Positions 1 to 8,690 of a stretch of DNA of 64,000 nt are shown one piece after another (the stretch's first letter is position 1; each line of letters starts with the position of its first letter). A program made the translations under genes and the position numbers. Origin of the DNA: Lactobacillus intestinalis (GTDB lineage Bacteria; Bacillota; Bacilli; Lactobacillales; Lactobacillaceae); contig NZ_CP072983.1 in the NCBI RefSeq assembly GCF_024397795.1, forward strand, positions 434,001-498,000, read 5' to 3'. The notes beneath the pieces were generated by a model. That model had not been told where the DNA came from. It did not search any database and saw only the letters and a list, made by a program, of their open reading frames with translations.

Positions 1-112
1 ATTAATCGAAGAAGCTGGAATTCACGATCGTAAAAAACGTAAAGAAGTGATCGATCAAATGGCAGCTGTACTCATCTTGCAAAATTATTTAGACTTACAC
101 CGAAAGGATTAA
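1..112 (+). CDS. ruvX: RuvX/YqgF Holliday junction resolvase family protein, C-terminal end only
   Basis: The reading frame enters the window at base 2 and ends at the TAA at 110-112, leaving the last 36 residues. The visible tail contains the run [18 protein letters not shown] followed by YLDL, typical of the end of YqgF/RuvX proteins, which have an RNase H-like fold and are linked to pre-16S rRNA processing and Holliday junction resolution. The next genes (DUF1292 protein, mutS2, trxA) match the usual Firmicutes order after yqgF. The catalytic acidic residues lie outside the window, so the call rests on the tail and the gene order. Confidence 0.8.
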   Translation, partial: LIEEAGIHDRKKRKEVIDQMAAVLILQNYLDLHRKD

Positions 113-114
113 TT

Positions 115-426
115 ATGGTAGAAGTTAATAAAGGTGACGATAAGGATCGTCAGATTACCTTGGTTGATGATCAAGGCAATGAAGAATTATACGAAATTTT
201 ATTCACTTTCCATTCTGATGATTATGATAAGTCATATGTTCTTCTCTATCCTGCAGCTGTAGGTGAAGGCGAAGACATTGAAGTTCAAGCTTTCAGCTAC
301 GATGCAGATGATGCAGGAGACGTCACAAGTAGTGACTTGCATGAAATTACATCAGATGAAGAATGGGACATGGTTCAAGGAGTTTTGAATACTTTCCTTG
401 ATGATGACCGTTTAAGTGGTGAATAA
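115..426 (+). CDS. DUF1292 family protein (YrzB-like)
   Basis: A 103-residue, very acidic cytoplasmic protein starting two bases after the ruvX stop, so probably co-transcribed and translationally coupled. It has the DUF1292 pattern: an N-terminal ITLVDDQGNEELYEILFTF stretch, a central KSYVLLYPA segment and a D/E-rich tail. The family is widespread in Firmicutes and is normally found between yqgF and mutS2, as here. Its molecular function is not known. A hairpin terminator follows directly. The family call is firm; no role can be assigned. Confidence 0.9.
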   Translation: MVEVNKGDDKDRQITLVDDQGNEELYEILFTFHSDDYDKSYVLLYPAAVGEGEDIEVQAFSYDADDAGDVTSSDLHEITSDEEWDMVQGVLNTFLDDDRLSGE

Positions 427-430
427 AGAA

Positions 431-460
431 GAGGTTTGGCTTAGCCGGCCTCTTTTTGTT
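431..460 (+). terminator. Rho-independent terminator after the ruvX-DUF1292 unit
   Basis: An imperfect stem (GAGG with two G-T pairs and GG, against CCGGCCTC, with one bulge) closes a five-base loop and is followed by TTTTTGTT. It lies between the DUF1292 stop and mutS2, so mutS2 may be read by leakage or from its own promoter. Confidence 0.7.
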
Positions 461-481
461 AATAAGGAATAAAAATAATAA

Positions 482-2836
482 ATGAACAGTAAAATTTTAA
501 AGATCCTAGAATTTGAACAAATTACTAATCGCTTGAGTTCTTTAGCAATTACTGCTCCTGCTAAAGAAAAAGCTGCCAATTTAAAGCCAAAAACAGATTT
601 TGATAAAGTAGAAAAAAGCTTGAAGCAAACTTTAGCTTTGGCAAATTTATTGAGAATTAAAGGACAACTTCCTCTAACAGATTTTAAAGATGTAAAGCCA
701 AGTACTAAGCGTTTAAGTGTCAAGGCAAACTTGAATGCACAAGAATTTGGTAATATTTTATTGATTTTAAGTCTAGCTAGTGAAATTAATGGCTTTTTGG
801 AAGATTTAGATGAAGATATCGATTTATCGGCAATTGATGAAATTTTAGACAAATTGGTTGTTCCAGACACATTATTCAACCAATTAAAAAAGTCAGTTGA
901 CTTTGATGGGGAAGTTCTTGATAGTGCTTCGAGTGCCTTAGCTAGAATTCGTCATGACATTAAAAGTAATGAAGAAGAAATCAAGAATAAGATGGATAGC
1001 TACACTAAAGGTAATAGCAGTAAATATCTGTCTGAACAAATTGTAACTATTCGTGACGATCGTTATGTTATTCCGGTTAAGCAAGAATATCGAGGTAAAT
1101 TTGGTGGAGTGGTTCACGATCAAAGTGCCAGTGGTCAAACTTTGTTTGTGGAACCTGAAGCAGTTTTGAATTTAAATAACCGTCAACAGAACTTGATGGC
1201 TCAAGAGCGACAAGAAATTCACAATATTTTAAAGCATTTGTCTTCAATGGCTCGTGAAGATATTGAAAATTTGAATGAAATTGCATTCTCCTTATCTGAG
1301 CTCGACTTTTTGCAAGCTAAGGCTAAACTTGCCAAGGAAATGAAAGCAACCGAACCCAGCTTAAACCATGATAATTCGCTTTATTTGCGTAAGGCACGCC
1401 ATCCGTTAATTGATCCTGAAAAAGTTGTGCCTAATGATATTTACTTGGGTGAAGAATTTGACACAATGTTAATTACTGGACCTAATACTGGTGGTAAGAC
1501 TATTACTTTAAAGACGGCTGGCTTGATTCAATTGATGGCTCAATCTGGCTTGTTTATTCCAGCTGAAGAAAATAGTAAGGTTGGAGTTTTCAAGCAGGTT
1601 TATGCCGATATCGGTGATGAACAATCAATTGAACAATCATTGAGTACTTTTTCTTCACATATTAATGACATTATTGCCATTATGAAAAACGTTAATGATC
1701 AAACCTTGGTTTTAATTGATGAGATTGGAGCCGGGACTGATCCAGAAGAAGGGGCTAGTTTGGCCATCAGTATTTTGGACTTTTTACGTAAAAAAGATGC
1801 CAAAATTATGGTTACTACGCACTATCCTGAATTGAAGCTTTATGGCTATAATCGAGAGCGAACCACGAATGCTTCGATGGAATTTGACTTAAAGACTTTG
1901 TCGCCAACTTATCGTTTGCAAATTGGAATTCCCGGCCATAGTAATGCTTTTGCAATTGCGCGTCGTTTAGGGATGCGTGAAGATGTAGTAAAAAATGCTC
2001 AAAAATTGATGAAGGATGAAGATTCTGACATTAACAATATGATTGAGCGCTTAAATGAACAAACAAAGGCAGCAACTAGCGCACGTAGTCGCTTAGAAAC
2101 TAGTCTTGATCGCAGTCAAAAACTTGAGAAGAAGTTGCAGGATGCCTTGGATTGGTACAATCAAAGAGTTCAAAAGCAGCTTGATTTTGCTCAAGAGCGT
2201 GCTAACGAAATCGTTGCTAAAAGACGAAAGAAAGCAGACCAAATTATTGAACGCCTTGAAAATGAACGCAAAAACGGGGTTCAAATTAAAGAAAATAAGA
2301 TTATTGATGCAAAAGGTGAATTGAATAGCCTAGAACGTCAAGCCCAGAATTTGGCTCATAATAAGGTTTTACAGCGTGAAAAGAGACGTCATAATGTAAG
2401 TGTAGGGGATAAGGTAAAAGTCCTCTCATATGGGCAAACAGGGACTATTACAAAGAAGCTTTCCGATCATGAGTATGAAGTTCAAATGGGAATCATGAAA
2501 GTAAAAGTTAGCGATCGTGATGTTGAAAAAATTGATGCTCCTAAGAAACAAGCTCCGCAAGTTAGAGCAACCAGTGCTTTGAGAAGAAGCAATGCGCGTA
2601 GCGAGCTCGATTTAAGAGGGCAACGCTATGATGAAGCGATGACTAATTTAGACCGTTACTTTGATTCAGTTCTTTTGGCTGGACTTGATATAGTGACCAT
2701 TATTCATGGTATCGGTACCGGTGCAATTAGGACTGGGGTGTGGCAATATTTACGCAGCAACCGCCATGTAAAGAGCTTTAATTACGCTCCGGCAAATCAA
2801 GGTGGAAACGGAGCCACAATTGTTCAATTAAAGTAA
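482..2836 (+). CDS. mutS2: MutS2 family ATPase/endonuclease
   Basis: The 784-residue length is normal for MutS2. The P-loop GPNTGGKT lies at residues 333-340, followed by the Walker B run TLVLIDEIGAGTDPEEGASLA and the signature STFSSHI. A long charged coiled-coil segment (about residues 510-640) separates the ATPase from the C-terminal Smr nuclease domain, seen as LDLRGQRYDEAM and HGIGTGAIR (from residue 742). MutS2 differs from MutS in lacking the mismatch-recognition domain. It suppresses homologous recombination in some bacteria, and in Bacillus subtilis it acts on collided ribosomes. The start is supported by AAGGA at 463-467, a slightly long spacing. The following gene is trxA, the common neighbour. 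Confidence 0.96.
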   Translation: MNSKILKILEFEQITNRLSSLAITAPAKEKAANLKPKTDFDKVEKSLKQTLALANLLRIKGQLPLTDFKDVKPSTKRLSVKANLNAQEFGNILLILSLASEINGFLEDLDEDIDLSAIDEILDKLVVPDTLFNQLKKSVDFDGEVLDSASSALARIRHDIKSNEEEIKNKMDSYTKGNSSKYLSEQIVTIRDDRYVIPVKQEYRGKFGGVVHDQSASGQTLFVEPEAVLNLNNRQQNLMAQERQEIHNILKHLSSMAREDIENLNEIAFSLSELDFLQAKAKLAKEMKATEPSLNHDNSLYLRKARHPLIDPEKVVPNDIYLGEEFDTMLITGPNTGGKTITLKTAGLIQLMAQSGLFIPAEENSKVGVFKQVYADIGDEQSIEQSLSTFSSHINDIIAIMKNVNDQTLVLIDEIGAGTDPEEGASLAISILDFLRKKDAKIMVTTHYPELKLYGYNRERTTNASMEFDLKTLSPTYRLQIGIPGHSNAFAIARRLGMREDVVKNAQKLMKDEDSDINNMIERLNEQTKAATSARSRLETSLDRSQKLEKKLQDALDWYNQRVQKQLDFAQERANEIVAKRRKKADQIIERLENERKNGVQIKENKIIDAKGELNSLERQAQNLAHNKVLQREKRRHNVSVGDKVKVLSYGQTGTITKKLSDHEYEVQMGIMKVKVSDRDVEKIDAPKKQAPQVRATSALRRSNARSELDLRGQRYDEAMTNLDRYFDSVLLAGLDIVTIIHGIGTGAIRTGVWQYLRSNRHVKSFNYAPANQGGNGATIVQLK

Positions 2837-2845
2837 GCATTTTAC

Positions 2846-2874
2846 TTGTGAAAAGTAAGCAATACTGTTATAGT
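2846..2874 (+). promoter_or_regulatory. Sigma-A type promoter for trxA
   Basis: TTGTGA at 2846-2851 and TATAGT at 2869-2874 are separated by 17 bases, about 40 bases upstream of the trxA start. It lies just past the mutS2 stop, so trxA can be transcribed independently. Confidence 0.6.
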
Positions 2875-2913
2875 TTAATCAAAGAACTATATAATTGATG
2901 AGAGGTAATAATC

Positions 2914-3225
2914 ATGGTTGAAGAAATTACAGACCAAAATTTTGCTGAAGAAACTGATAATGGTGTTGTTTTGACTGACTTTTGGGCAACTTGGTGTGGT
3001 CCATGTAAGATGCAATCACCAGTTATTGACCAATTGGCAGAAGAAAGACAAGATGTTAAGTTCACTAAGATGGACGTTGATCAAAATCAAGAAACTGCTA
3101 AAGATTTAGGTATTATGGCGATTCCTACTTTGCTTATTAAGAAAAATGGTCAAATTGTTGATCGTTTGACTGGTTACACTCCAAAGGAAAAGCTTAACCA
3201 AATCTTAGATCAATACACAGATTAA
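2914..3225 (+). CDS. trxA: Thioredoxin
   Basis: A 103-residue single thioredoxin domain with the redox motif WCGPCK at residues 27-32 and the cis-proline segment MAIPTLLI further on. It reduces protein disulfides in the cytoplasm and is itself reduced by thioredoxin reductase. The start has GAGAGG about ten bases upstream. A promoter and a shared hairpin terminator bracket it as a one-gene unit behind mutS2, its usual place in lactobacilli. Confidence 0.97.
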   Translation: MVEEITDQNFAEETDNGVVLTDFWATWCGPCKMQSPVIDQLAEERQDVKFTKMDVDQNQETAKDLGIMAIPTLLIKKNGQIVDRLTGYTPKEKLNQILDQYTD

Positions 3226-3234
3226 TGAAAAATA

Positions 3235-3266
3235 AAGACGGAGCGGCTTAACCACTCCGTCTTTTT
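3235..3266. terminator. Bidirectional terminator between trxA and mscL
   Basis: AAGACGGAGCGG and CCACTCCGTCTT form a strong stem over a CTTAA loop, with T-runs in both orientations. It sits between the convergent trxA (plus) and mscL (minus) genes and can end both transcripts. Confidence 0.85.
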
Positions 3267-3269
3267 GTT

Positions 3270-3635
3270 TTACTCTGTTTTGCTTTCTAATAAATCACGT
3301 ATATCTTTTAAGTAGTCCTCTGCAGTAGGACCAGCTTCCTTCTTTTCTTTTTTAGTAATTTTATTAACTGCTTTTACAATTAAAAATACTATGAAGGAAA
3401 TAATTAGGAAATTAATTACCGAATTGATAAAACTACCATATTTGAAAGTGGCGTCTCCCACTTTCAATACCAGATTCGATAGATCAATTTTACCGATAAA
3501 TATTCCGATTAGCGGATTGATGATATTGGAAACAAGAGACTTCACAATAGAAGTGAAGGCAGCTCCAATGATGACACCAACAGCTAGATCAATGACGTTG
3601 CCACGTGCAATAAATTGTTTGAATTCTTTAAACAT
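3270..3635 (-). CDS. mscL: Large-conductance mechanosensitive channel MscL
   Basis: A 121-residue membrane protein of normal MscL length. It starts with the amphipathic helix MFKEFKQFIARGNVIDLAVG, then TM1 (AVGVIIGAAFTSIVKSLV), a periplasm-type loop with INPLIG, TM2 (SVINFLIISFIVFLIVKAVN) and a charged cytoplasmic bundle ending DYLKDIRDLLESK. It forms a pentameric pore that opens under membrane tension and releases solutes on hypo-osmotic shock. A strong GGAGGG ribosome site lies ten bases upstream of the ATG. A TATACT -10-like box lies at 3667-3672 on the minus strand. Confidence 0.97.
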   Translation of the reverse strand: MFKEFKQFIARGNVIDLAVGVIIGAAFTSIVKSLVSNIINPLIGIFIGKIDLSNLVLKVGDATFKYGSFINSVINFLIISFIVFLIVKAVNKITKKEKKEAGPTAEDYLKDIRDLLESKTE

Positions 3636-3699
3636 TGCCTGTATCCCTCCTGTTTTATATATTTAAAGTATACAGGAAGAAAATACAATAGGCTAGAAA

Positions 3700-4110
3700 T
3701 TAGCTAAAACGTGCTAAAAATTGAACTTTGTTTTCTCTATCTAAAATTGTAATTTCACTTTCGCAAGTTTTGCCAGTTTCTTTTTGAACAGCTTCGGCAA
3801 TCATGCCACTTTCTAAGGCAAATTCCTTACTGTCGCTATTTAAACGATCTTCTACACTTTGACCGGTTAATTCAAAAGTCACTGATGAGCGGCGTTCTTT
3901 AGTTCGAGATAATTGGCCAAATTCCGCCATATTAAAGAATTCTGCCAAATCATCGAAGCTTGCAATATCATAATGGCGAGAAATTCGTTTGCCAGCCCAA
4001 TAAAGAATAGTCGCATTATCATTACCTAAAATGGTTGGTAATAAAAAGTCCCGGTAGAGCTGATTAATAAAATATACATGTTCATTAGAGTGTTCTGTGT
4101 TATTTTGCAT
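3700..4110 (-). CDS. YslB family protein (DUF2507)
   Basis: A 136-residue soluble protein matching the YslB/DUF2507 family, for example LLPTILGNDNATILYWAGKRISR near the N-terminus and a middle FNMAEFGQL segment. The family has a V4R-like fold and no established biochemical function. It is divergent from murI, a typical neighbour in Firmicutes. The ATG is preceded by AAGGGATG at good spacing. The family is recognised with good confidence; the role is unknown. Confidence 0.85.
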   Translation of the reverse strand: MQNNTEHSNEHVYFINQLYRDFLLPTILGNDNATILYWAGKRISRHYDIASFDDLAEFFNMAEFGQLSRTKERRSSVTFELTGQSVEDRLNSDSKEFALESGMIAEAVQKETGKTCESEITILDRENKVQFLARFS

Positions 4111-4195
4111 ATGTTTTTCATCCCTTTTATTCTTTTTTATTTTACCTTAAACTAGTAGAAGTAGAAAATATTTTTTCTTTAGGGGGCTATAAGTT

Positions 4196-4996
4196 ATGGA
4201 TAATCGTCCTATCGGACTACTTGATTCAGGCGTTGGTGGTTTTTCCATTGTTAAAAAAGTAATTAATAAACTACCCAATGAATCAACAATTTTTATTGGC
4301 GACAGTGCAAATATGCCTTATGGAAATAAATCTCAAGAACAAATAATTGAACTTACTCGCCGAAGTGTAAAATTCTTATTAAGTAAGAATGTTAAATTGA
4401 TCATCTTTGCATGTAATACTGCCACTGCAGCTGCTATGCCAACTTTACAAAAAGAAGTGGACCAGCAAATCATTGGAGTAATTCAATCGGGAAGTTTAGC
4501 GGCAGCTAGAACAACCATGAATAAAAAGGTGGCCGTAGTAGCAACTCCAGTTACCATAAATTCACATGCTTATCAAAAAGAAATTCAATTCCGCAATCCT
4601 GAAATTGAAGTAAGTGAAGTAGCAGCTCCAGAACTCGCACCACTGATTGAAGCACAAAAAGATTTTGATACTAATTTAAAGGCAGTTAAAGATAGTCTTC
4701 AACCATTAAAAGGGAAAAATTTTGACACTTTAGTTTTAGGATGTACACACTATCCAATTATTCGTGATGAATTTGCCCAAGCTTTAGGAGAAAAAATTCA
4801 AATTGTGGATCCTGCCGATCAAGTAGCACAATATACTTATAATGTGATGAGGCGGGATGGTTTGTTTAATGATTCAAATGAAGTCAGCCATGAATATTAC
4901 ACCACAGGCGATCCAGAAAAATTCTCCGAAATGGGGCGTGCATTTTTAGGTGATGAAAACTTAATTTCTAAGCAAGTGGATACGGAGAATTTGTAA
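4196..4996 (+). CDS. murI: Glutamate racemase
   Basis: This enzyme interconverts L- and D-glutamate, supplying D-Glu for peptidoglycan. The 266 residues include the N-terminal IGLLDSGVGG motif, the first catalytic cysteine in FACNTATAAA (Cys73) and the second in LGCTHYPII (Cys183), the standard two-cysteine arrangement. The GDSANMPYG segment is also conserved. GGGGG lies nine bases upstream of the ATG. The stop overlaps the next start by one base (TAATG), so rdgB is translationally coupled. Confidence 0.97.
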   Translation: MDNRPIGLLDSGVGGFSIVKKVINKLPNESTIFIGDSANMPYGNKSQEQIIELTRRSVKFLLSKNVKLIIFACNTATAAAMPTLQKEVDQQIIGVIQSGSLAAARTTMNKKVAVVATPVTINSHAYQKEIQFRNPEIEVSEVAAPELAPLIEAQKDFDTNLKAVKDSLQPLKGKNFDTLVLGCTHYPIIRDEFAQALGEKIQIVDPADQVAQYTYNVMRRDGLFNDSNEVSHEYYTTGDPEKFSEMGRAFLGDENLISKQVDTENL

Positions 4997-5616
4997 TGAC
5001 TAAAAAGATTTTGTTTGCAACTAATAACCAAGGTAAAGTTAGAGAATTAAAGAAGGCTTTTGATAAGGCTGGACTTGATGTGGATATTTTAACCAATAGT
5101 GATCTAGACAATCCTCCTCATGTAGTAGAATCTGGACGGACTTTTGAAGATAATGCCAAGTTGAAAGCTCATGCCTTGGCTAACTTCAGTAATTTGCCAA
5201 CGATTGCCGATGATTCAGGCTTGATGGTTGATAAATTGAATGGTCAGCCAGGAGTCAGATCTGCCAGATTTGCAGGAGAAGCTCATAATGACCAACATAA
5301 TAATGCCAAGCTTTTAGCTGAGCTTGGCGGCGTTCCTGAAGATGAGCGTGGGGCAAAGTTTAACACTACTATTGTGGCGTCAATGCCTCATCAATTTGAT
5401 AAAGATTTGGTAGTAACTGGTGAATGTCCAGGAAGAATTTTATCTTCTCTTCGCGGAAAAGATGGCTTTGGCTATGATCCATTGTTTTATATTCCTGAAA
5501 AGGGCAAAACTTTTGCGCAAATGACGACTGATGAAAAGAACCAAATTTCTCACCGGGGGAAGGCTGTTAAGAAACTAATTGCGGAACTTCCAGCTTGGTT
5601 TGCTCAATTTAATTAG
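4996..5616 (+). CDS. rdgB: XTP/dITP diphosphatase (RdgB/HAM1 family)
   Basis: A 206-residue house-cleaning pyrophosphatase that hydrolyses dITP, XTP and similar non-canonical purine nucleotides. Visible motifs are FATNNQGKVREL at the N-terminus, ESGRTFEDNAKLKA, the metal-binding DDSGLMVDKLNGQPGVRSAR, DGFGYDPLF and SHRGKAVKKL near the end. It overlaps the murI stop by one base and forms a two-gene operon with it, a common pairing in lactobacilli, where murI and a HAM1-type gene often travel together. Confidence 0.95.
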   Translation: MTKKILFATNNQGKVRELKKAFDKAGLDVDILTNSDLDNPPHVVESGRTFEDNAKLKAHALANFSNLPTIADDSGLMVDKLNGQPGVRSARFAGEAHNDQHNNAKLLAELGGVPEDERGAKFNTTIVASMPHQFDKDLVVTGECPGRILSSLRGKDGFGYDPLFYIPEKGKTFAQMTTDEKNQISHRGKAVKKLIAELPAWFAQFN

Positions 5617-5620
5617 GAAA

Positions 5621-5654
5621 AAACTCCTAAGAATTATCTTAGGAGTTTTATTAT
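5621..5654. terminator. Bidirectional terminator between rdgB and the MscS-type gene
   Basis: A perfect ten-base stem (ACTCCTAAGA against TCTTAGGAGT) over an ATTA loop, with A-rich sequence on one side and T-rich on the other. It serves the convergent genes on both strands. Confidence 0.85.
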
Positions 5655-6499
5655 TTTTTACTTGTAACAACAGCCGGCTTAGTATTAGTAGGAGCGAATT
5701 TGATGTCATTTTTTTGCAAAGCGGCGATGTAATTACTTAAATATAAATTTCGGATAGCAGATTCTTTGCCTGGTTTTACTTGGAAATGGACGGTAAAGGT
5801 AACGTCATTTCCGTTTTGATTACTGATCCCAACAATTGTAGGTCCTTGAACCAATGTCTTTTTCTCAGGTTGAATAGTGGAATTAACTTGTTTAATGATC
5901 TTTTTAACCTCTTCAAAGTCGTTGCTAGCATCAAGTTCTAAATTAATATTTAAACTGATGCCGCCGTGGGCCATGTTTTGAACAATAGAAATGTTTCGAT
6001 TGGGAATATAAATAATAGAACCGTCCGATCCTTTAAGCCGAGTTGTTCGCAGACCGAGTTGAACTACGGTGCCGACTTGGGAATCAATTTTTACAGTATC
6101 ACCTACATCAAATTGGTCTTCACTTAAAATGAAAAAGCCGTTTACTAGATCGCTTACAAAGCCCTGTGCTCCCATTCCAAGAGCAAGAGAGAAAATACCC
6201 GCACTAGCCAGTAAAGTGCCAACAGGGATGCCTAAAATGGATAATACCGCAAATAAATAAAAGAATAAGACTGTATAGTGAAAGATACTGTTGATTAAAG
6301 CTGTAATCGTCTTGGTACGTTTATTTTTAGTTTTACGATCATTTACATATTGATTAATGACTTTTTTACCAATCCGATTTATTAAATAAAATATAAGAGT
6401 TGTTAAAAATAATTGCCAAATGGTTCCTAATAAATTATTACTGATTTTAGACCAGTCGACTGTGAAATCACTAGGATTTATTTTCATAGATGTTTTCAT
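5651..6499 (-). CDS. Small-conductance mechanosensitive channel, MscS family
   Basis: A 282-residue membrane protein. The N-terminal third has two or three transmembrane helices (LGTIWQLFLTTLIFYLINRI and a hydrophobic FHYTVLFFYLFAVLSILGI). The pore-lining TM3-type helix is GTLLASAGIFSLALGMGAQG, leading into the beta domain (FFILSEDQFDVGDTVKI) and the alpha/beta cytosolic domain. It opens on osmotic downshift to release ions and small solutes. AAGGAG lies seven bases before the ATG. It is a single-gene unit whose stop codon falls at the shared terminator. Confidence 0.93.
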   Translation of the reverse strand: MKTSMKINPSDFTVDWSKISNNLLGTIWQLFLTTLIFYLINRIGKKVINQYVNDRKTKNKRTKTITALINSIFHYTVLFFYLFAVLSILGIPVGTLLASAGIFSLALGMGAQGFVSDLVNGFFILSEDQFDVGDTVKIDSQVGTVVQLGLRTTRLKGSDGSIIYIPNRNISIVQNMAHGGISLNINLELDASNDFEEVKKIIKQVNSTIQPEKKTLVQGPTIVGISNQNGNDVTFTVHFQVKPGKESAIRNLYLSNYIAALQKNDIKFAPTNTKPAVVTSKK

Positions 6500-6558
6500 T
6501 GATTACTCCTTATTTCTTATTTTTTGATAAAATAAGAATAACAAAAAATATGTATTCA

Positions 6559-6587
6559 TTGAGAATAAAGTGTTTTCATGCTAGACT
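6559..6587 (+). promoter_or_regulatory. Putative promoter of the DUF948-YtxH operon
   Basis: TTGAGA at 6559-6564 and TAGACT at 6582-6587 are spaced by 17 bases, about 30 bases upstream of the DUF948 start. The -35 box is good; the -10 box matches four of six positions. Confidence 0.45.
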
Positions 6588-6617
6588 TTTTTTAGGTGTA
6601 TTATTGGAGGGTGACAG

Positions 6618-7046
6618 ATGGTAATTTCTTATGGTGCATTAGCAGGCCTCATCGCCGCTATCGCATTTCTAGTTTTAGTGCTTTTTACAATTCCTGTGCT
6701 TAGACATACCACAAAGGCTATTGAAGAAGCCAATAAGACGATGCAAACCACTAATGAATCAATTAAAAAGATATCAGAAGATGTTAATGGCCTAATGGGT
6801 CAAACTAGTGATTTATTAGATAAAACTAACCTACTATTAGCAGATGTTAATGGTAAAATGAAGACAATAGAGCCAGTAGTTAAAGCAGCTGCAGATCTGG
6901 GAGAAAGTGTTTCTGAAATTAATACTTCTTCCAAGAAAATGGTAAAGCGTTTTAACAACCGCAGTCGTTTTAGCGGCGCTGGGATTGTTTCTTCAGTGTT
7001 AGCTGCGACTCTTGCTCGACGCAAACGTCGTAAAGGTGAAGATTAA
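6618..7046 (+). CDS. DUF948 domain protein, membrane-anchored
   Basis: A 142-residue protein with one N-terminal transmembrane helix (ALAGLIAAIAFLVLVLFTIPVL). A long predicted coiled-coil follows, rich in repeated TxxSIxxIxxDVNxL patterns (residues about 30-110), then a basic C-terminus (ARRKRRKGED). This is the DUF948 (YtxG-like) layout. The family often sits next to a YtxH gene, as here, and is linked to general stress regulons in bacilli. No enzymatic role is known. GGAGGG lies about eight bases before the ATG. Confidence 0.88.
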   Translation: MVISYGALAGLIAAIAFLVLVLFTIPVLRHTTKAIEEANKTMQTTNESIKKISEDVNGLMGQTSDLLDKTNLLLADVNGKMKTIEPVVKAAADLGESVSEINTSSKKMVKRFNNRSRFSGAGIVSSVLAATLARRKRRKGED

Positions 7047-7067
7047 AGATAAAAGGAGGATTTCACT

Positions 7068-7436
7068 ATGAGTAAGTTTTCAAATTTTGTAATTGGTACA
7101 ATTGTTGGTGCTGCAGCTGGTTTTGTTGCAGGTTCATTATTAATTAGTGATGAACAAATCGATGATGTAAAGAAGAAAATCAAGGATAATGATGCTCTTC
7201 AAGATTTGAAGAAGAAGTATGACAACGGTACTGAAATTGTTAAGAACCAATTAGCTTCATTCCCAAAGAGCGTTGAAGATGATTCAGAATTGAAAGATTT
7301 TGATGATATTGTAATCGACGACTCAAAGGATAAAGATGATGTTGCTAGCGGTGATAACGCTAAGGACTCAGTTGATGATTTAAACAATGCTGAAAAAGAT
7401 GATGATACTTCTGTAAACACTAATTCAGAAGCTTAA
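7068..7436 (+). CDS. YtxH domain protein
   Basis: A 122-residue protein with a glycine-rich N-terminal membrane segment (FVIGTIVGAAAGFVAGSLLIS), a short charged helix, and a strongly acidic, probably disordered tail full of DD and DDD runs. This is typical of YtxH/general stress family members. It follows the DUF948 gene by 21 bases with its own AAAGGAGG ribosome site, so the two are co-transcribed. Function is unknown; a membrane-associated stress role is only inferred from family members. Confidence 0.87.
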   Translation: MSKFSNFVIGTIVGAAAGFVAGSLLISDEQIDDVKKKIKDNDALQDLKKKYDNGTEIVKNQLASFPKSVEDDSELKDFDDIVIDDSKDKDDVASGDNAKDSVDDLNNAEKDDDTSVNTNSEA

Positions 7437-7451
7437 TTTTCTTAGTAAAGC

Positions 7452-7488
7452 AAAAAAGACGTGTTAGCTAGATCTAACACGTCTTTTT
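7452..7488. terminator. Bidirectional terminator between ytxH-like gene and pepQ
   Basis: AAAAAGACGTGTTAG and CTAACACGTCTTTTT form a long perfect stem over a six-base loop, with T-runs both ways. It separates the convergent YtxH and pepQ genes. Confidence 0.9.
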
Positions 7489-7494
7489 GTTTGA

Positions 7495-8601
7495 TTATTC
7501 TTCTATAGGGATGACTCTTAATTCTTTATCAGTGTGAGTGAATGGTTCGAAACCATCTTTAGTTACAACTCCACAATCTTCAATCCGAACCCCAGCAAAT
7601 CCTGGAATATAAATTCCGGGTTCAATGGAGAAACACATTCCTTCTTCGATTACTAAGTCATTTCCTTCGACAATAGATGGAAATTCATGAACATTTTTAC
7701 CAATTCCGTGGCCTAAACGGTGAATGAAATACTCACCATAGCCAGCTTTTTTGATAATATCACGCGCAACATTATCAAGCTCTTCGGCAGTAATACCAGG
7801 TTTAGCAGCTTCAATTGCGGCTTGTTGGGCTTCTCGGTCTACTTCATAAATTTCTCTTTGCTTAGCACTGGGCTCCCCATATGCTACAGTTCGACTAGCA
7901 TCAGAAGCATAGCCGTCATGCATTGTTCCCAAATCAAATAAAACAAGATCATTAGGTTTAATGGTATTCATTGTTGGACCTAGATGTGGATTTGCGGCAT
8001 TTGCACCAGCTTGCACAATAGTTTCGAAACTTTCATGCATGACACCCTTTTGTAATTTTAATTGGTAATCAATTTGTCCAGCGATGCTTCTTTCGGTAAC
8101 CCCAGTTTTAATAGCGTTAAAACCAATTTGAAAGGCAAAGTCAGCTTCTTCACCGGCTCCTTTTAATTTTTCAATTTCTTCCGGAGTCTTGTAAAGTCTA
8201 ATTCTTTCAATGAAGGCTGAGACATCATTAGTGAAGCTAGCATCTGGAAACTTACTGCGCAAGTTTTGGTAATGAGCGACTGAAAGGTCATCTTTTTCAA
8301 TTGCCCAGTTTTTAAATTCCTTGGTTCTTTGGCGAATAGTATTAGAAATAACTTCCCATGGATCCTCTGAATCAAGGTAACCATAAACATCGCCATCCCA
8401 ATCGGAGTTTTTAGCTTCTTCAACATTCAGTGCTGGAGTAAACACAAAACTTTCAGCGTCTTTGAAGGCCAGTAGGGCAAAAATTCGCTCGTGTGGGTCC
8501 ATCGAATAACCCGTAAAGTAAGCGATTGAGATTGGATTTGAAATGTAAGCCACATCAGTATCGTTAGCTTGCAACCATTCTTGTAATTTATTTAAATTCA
8601 T
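7495..8601 (-). CDS. pepQ: Xaa-Pro dipeptidase PepQ
   Basis: A cytoplasmic metallopeptidase of family M24 that cleaves X-Pro dipeptides, needed for growth on milk or peptide mixtures. It has 368 residues: a creatinase-type N-terminal domain (about 1-125) and a pita-bread catalytic domain. Visible metal ligands are the two aspartates in [19 protein letters not shown], the histidine in HRLGHGIG, and glutamates in [10 protein letters not shown] and VRIEDCGVV. It is divergent from ccpA with a cre site between them, the arrangement known from Lactobacillus delbrueckii, where the CcpA homologue PepR1 influences pepQ. Confidence 0.96.
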   Translation of the reverse strand: MNLNKLQEWLQANDTDVAYISNPISIAYFTGYSMDPHERIFALLAFKDAESFVFTPALNVEEAKNSDWDGDVYGYLDSEDPWEVISNTIRQRTKEFKNWAIEKDDLSVAHYQNLRSKFPDASFTNDVSAFIERIRLYKTPEEIEKLKGAGEEADFAFQIGFNAIKTGVTERSIAGQIDYQLKLQKGVMHESFETIVQAGANAANPHLGPTMNTIKPNDLVLFDLGTMHDGYASDASRTVAYGEPSAKQREIYEVDREAQQAAIEAAKPGITAEELDNVARDIIKKAGYGEYFIHRLGHGIGKNVHEFPSIVEGNDLVIEEGMCFSIEPGIYIPGFAGVRIEDCGVVTKDGFEPFTHTDKELRVIPIEE

Positions 8602-8637
8602 ATTTTTCCTTTCTTAATTTTAGGTATAATCAATCAA

Positions 8638-8643
8638 AGTATA
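8638..8643 (-). promoter_or_regulatory. Putative -10 box of the pepQ promoter
   Basis: TATACT on the minus strand, about 37 bases upstream of the pepQ ATG. No convincing -35 box is seen 15-18 bases upstream, which fits a promoter helped by an activator bound at the nearby cre site. Confidence 0.4.
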
Positions 8644-8676
8644 ACATGATTTTTTGTGAAAAAATGAAAGAAAAGC

Positions 8677-8690
8677 TGTAAACGTTTGCA
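8677..8690. promoter_or_regulatory. cre site (CcpA operator) in the pepQ-ccpA intergenic region
   Basis: TGTAAACGTTTGCA matches the catabolite-responsive element consensus TGWAANCGNTNWCA at 13 of 14 positions. It overlaps the -35 box of the ccpA promoter (suggesting autorepression) and lies about 53 bases upstream of the predicted pepQ transcription start (suggesting activation). Confidence 0.85.
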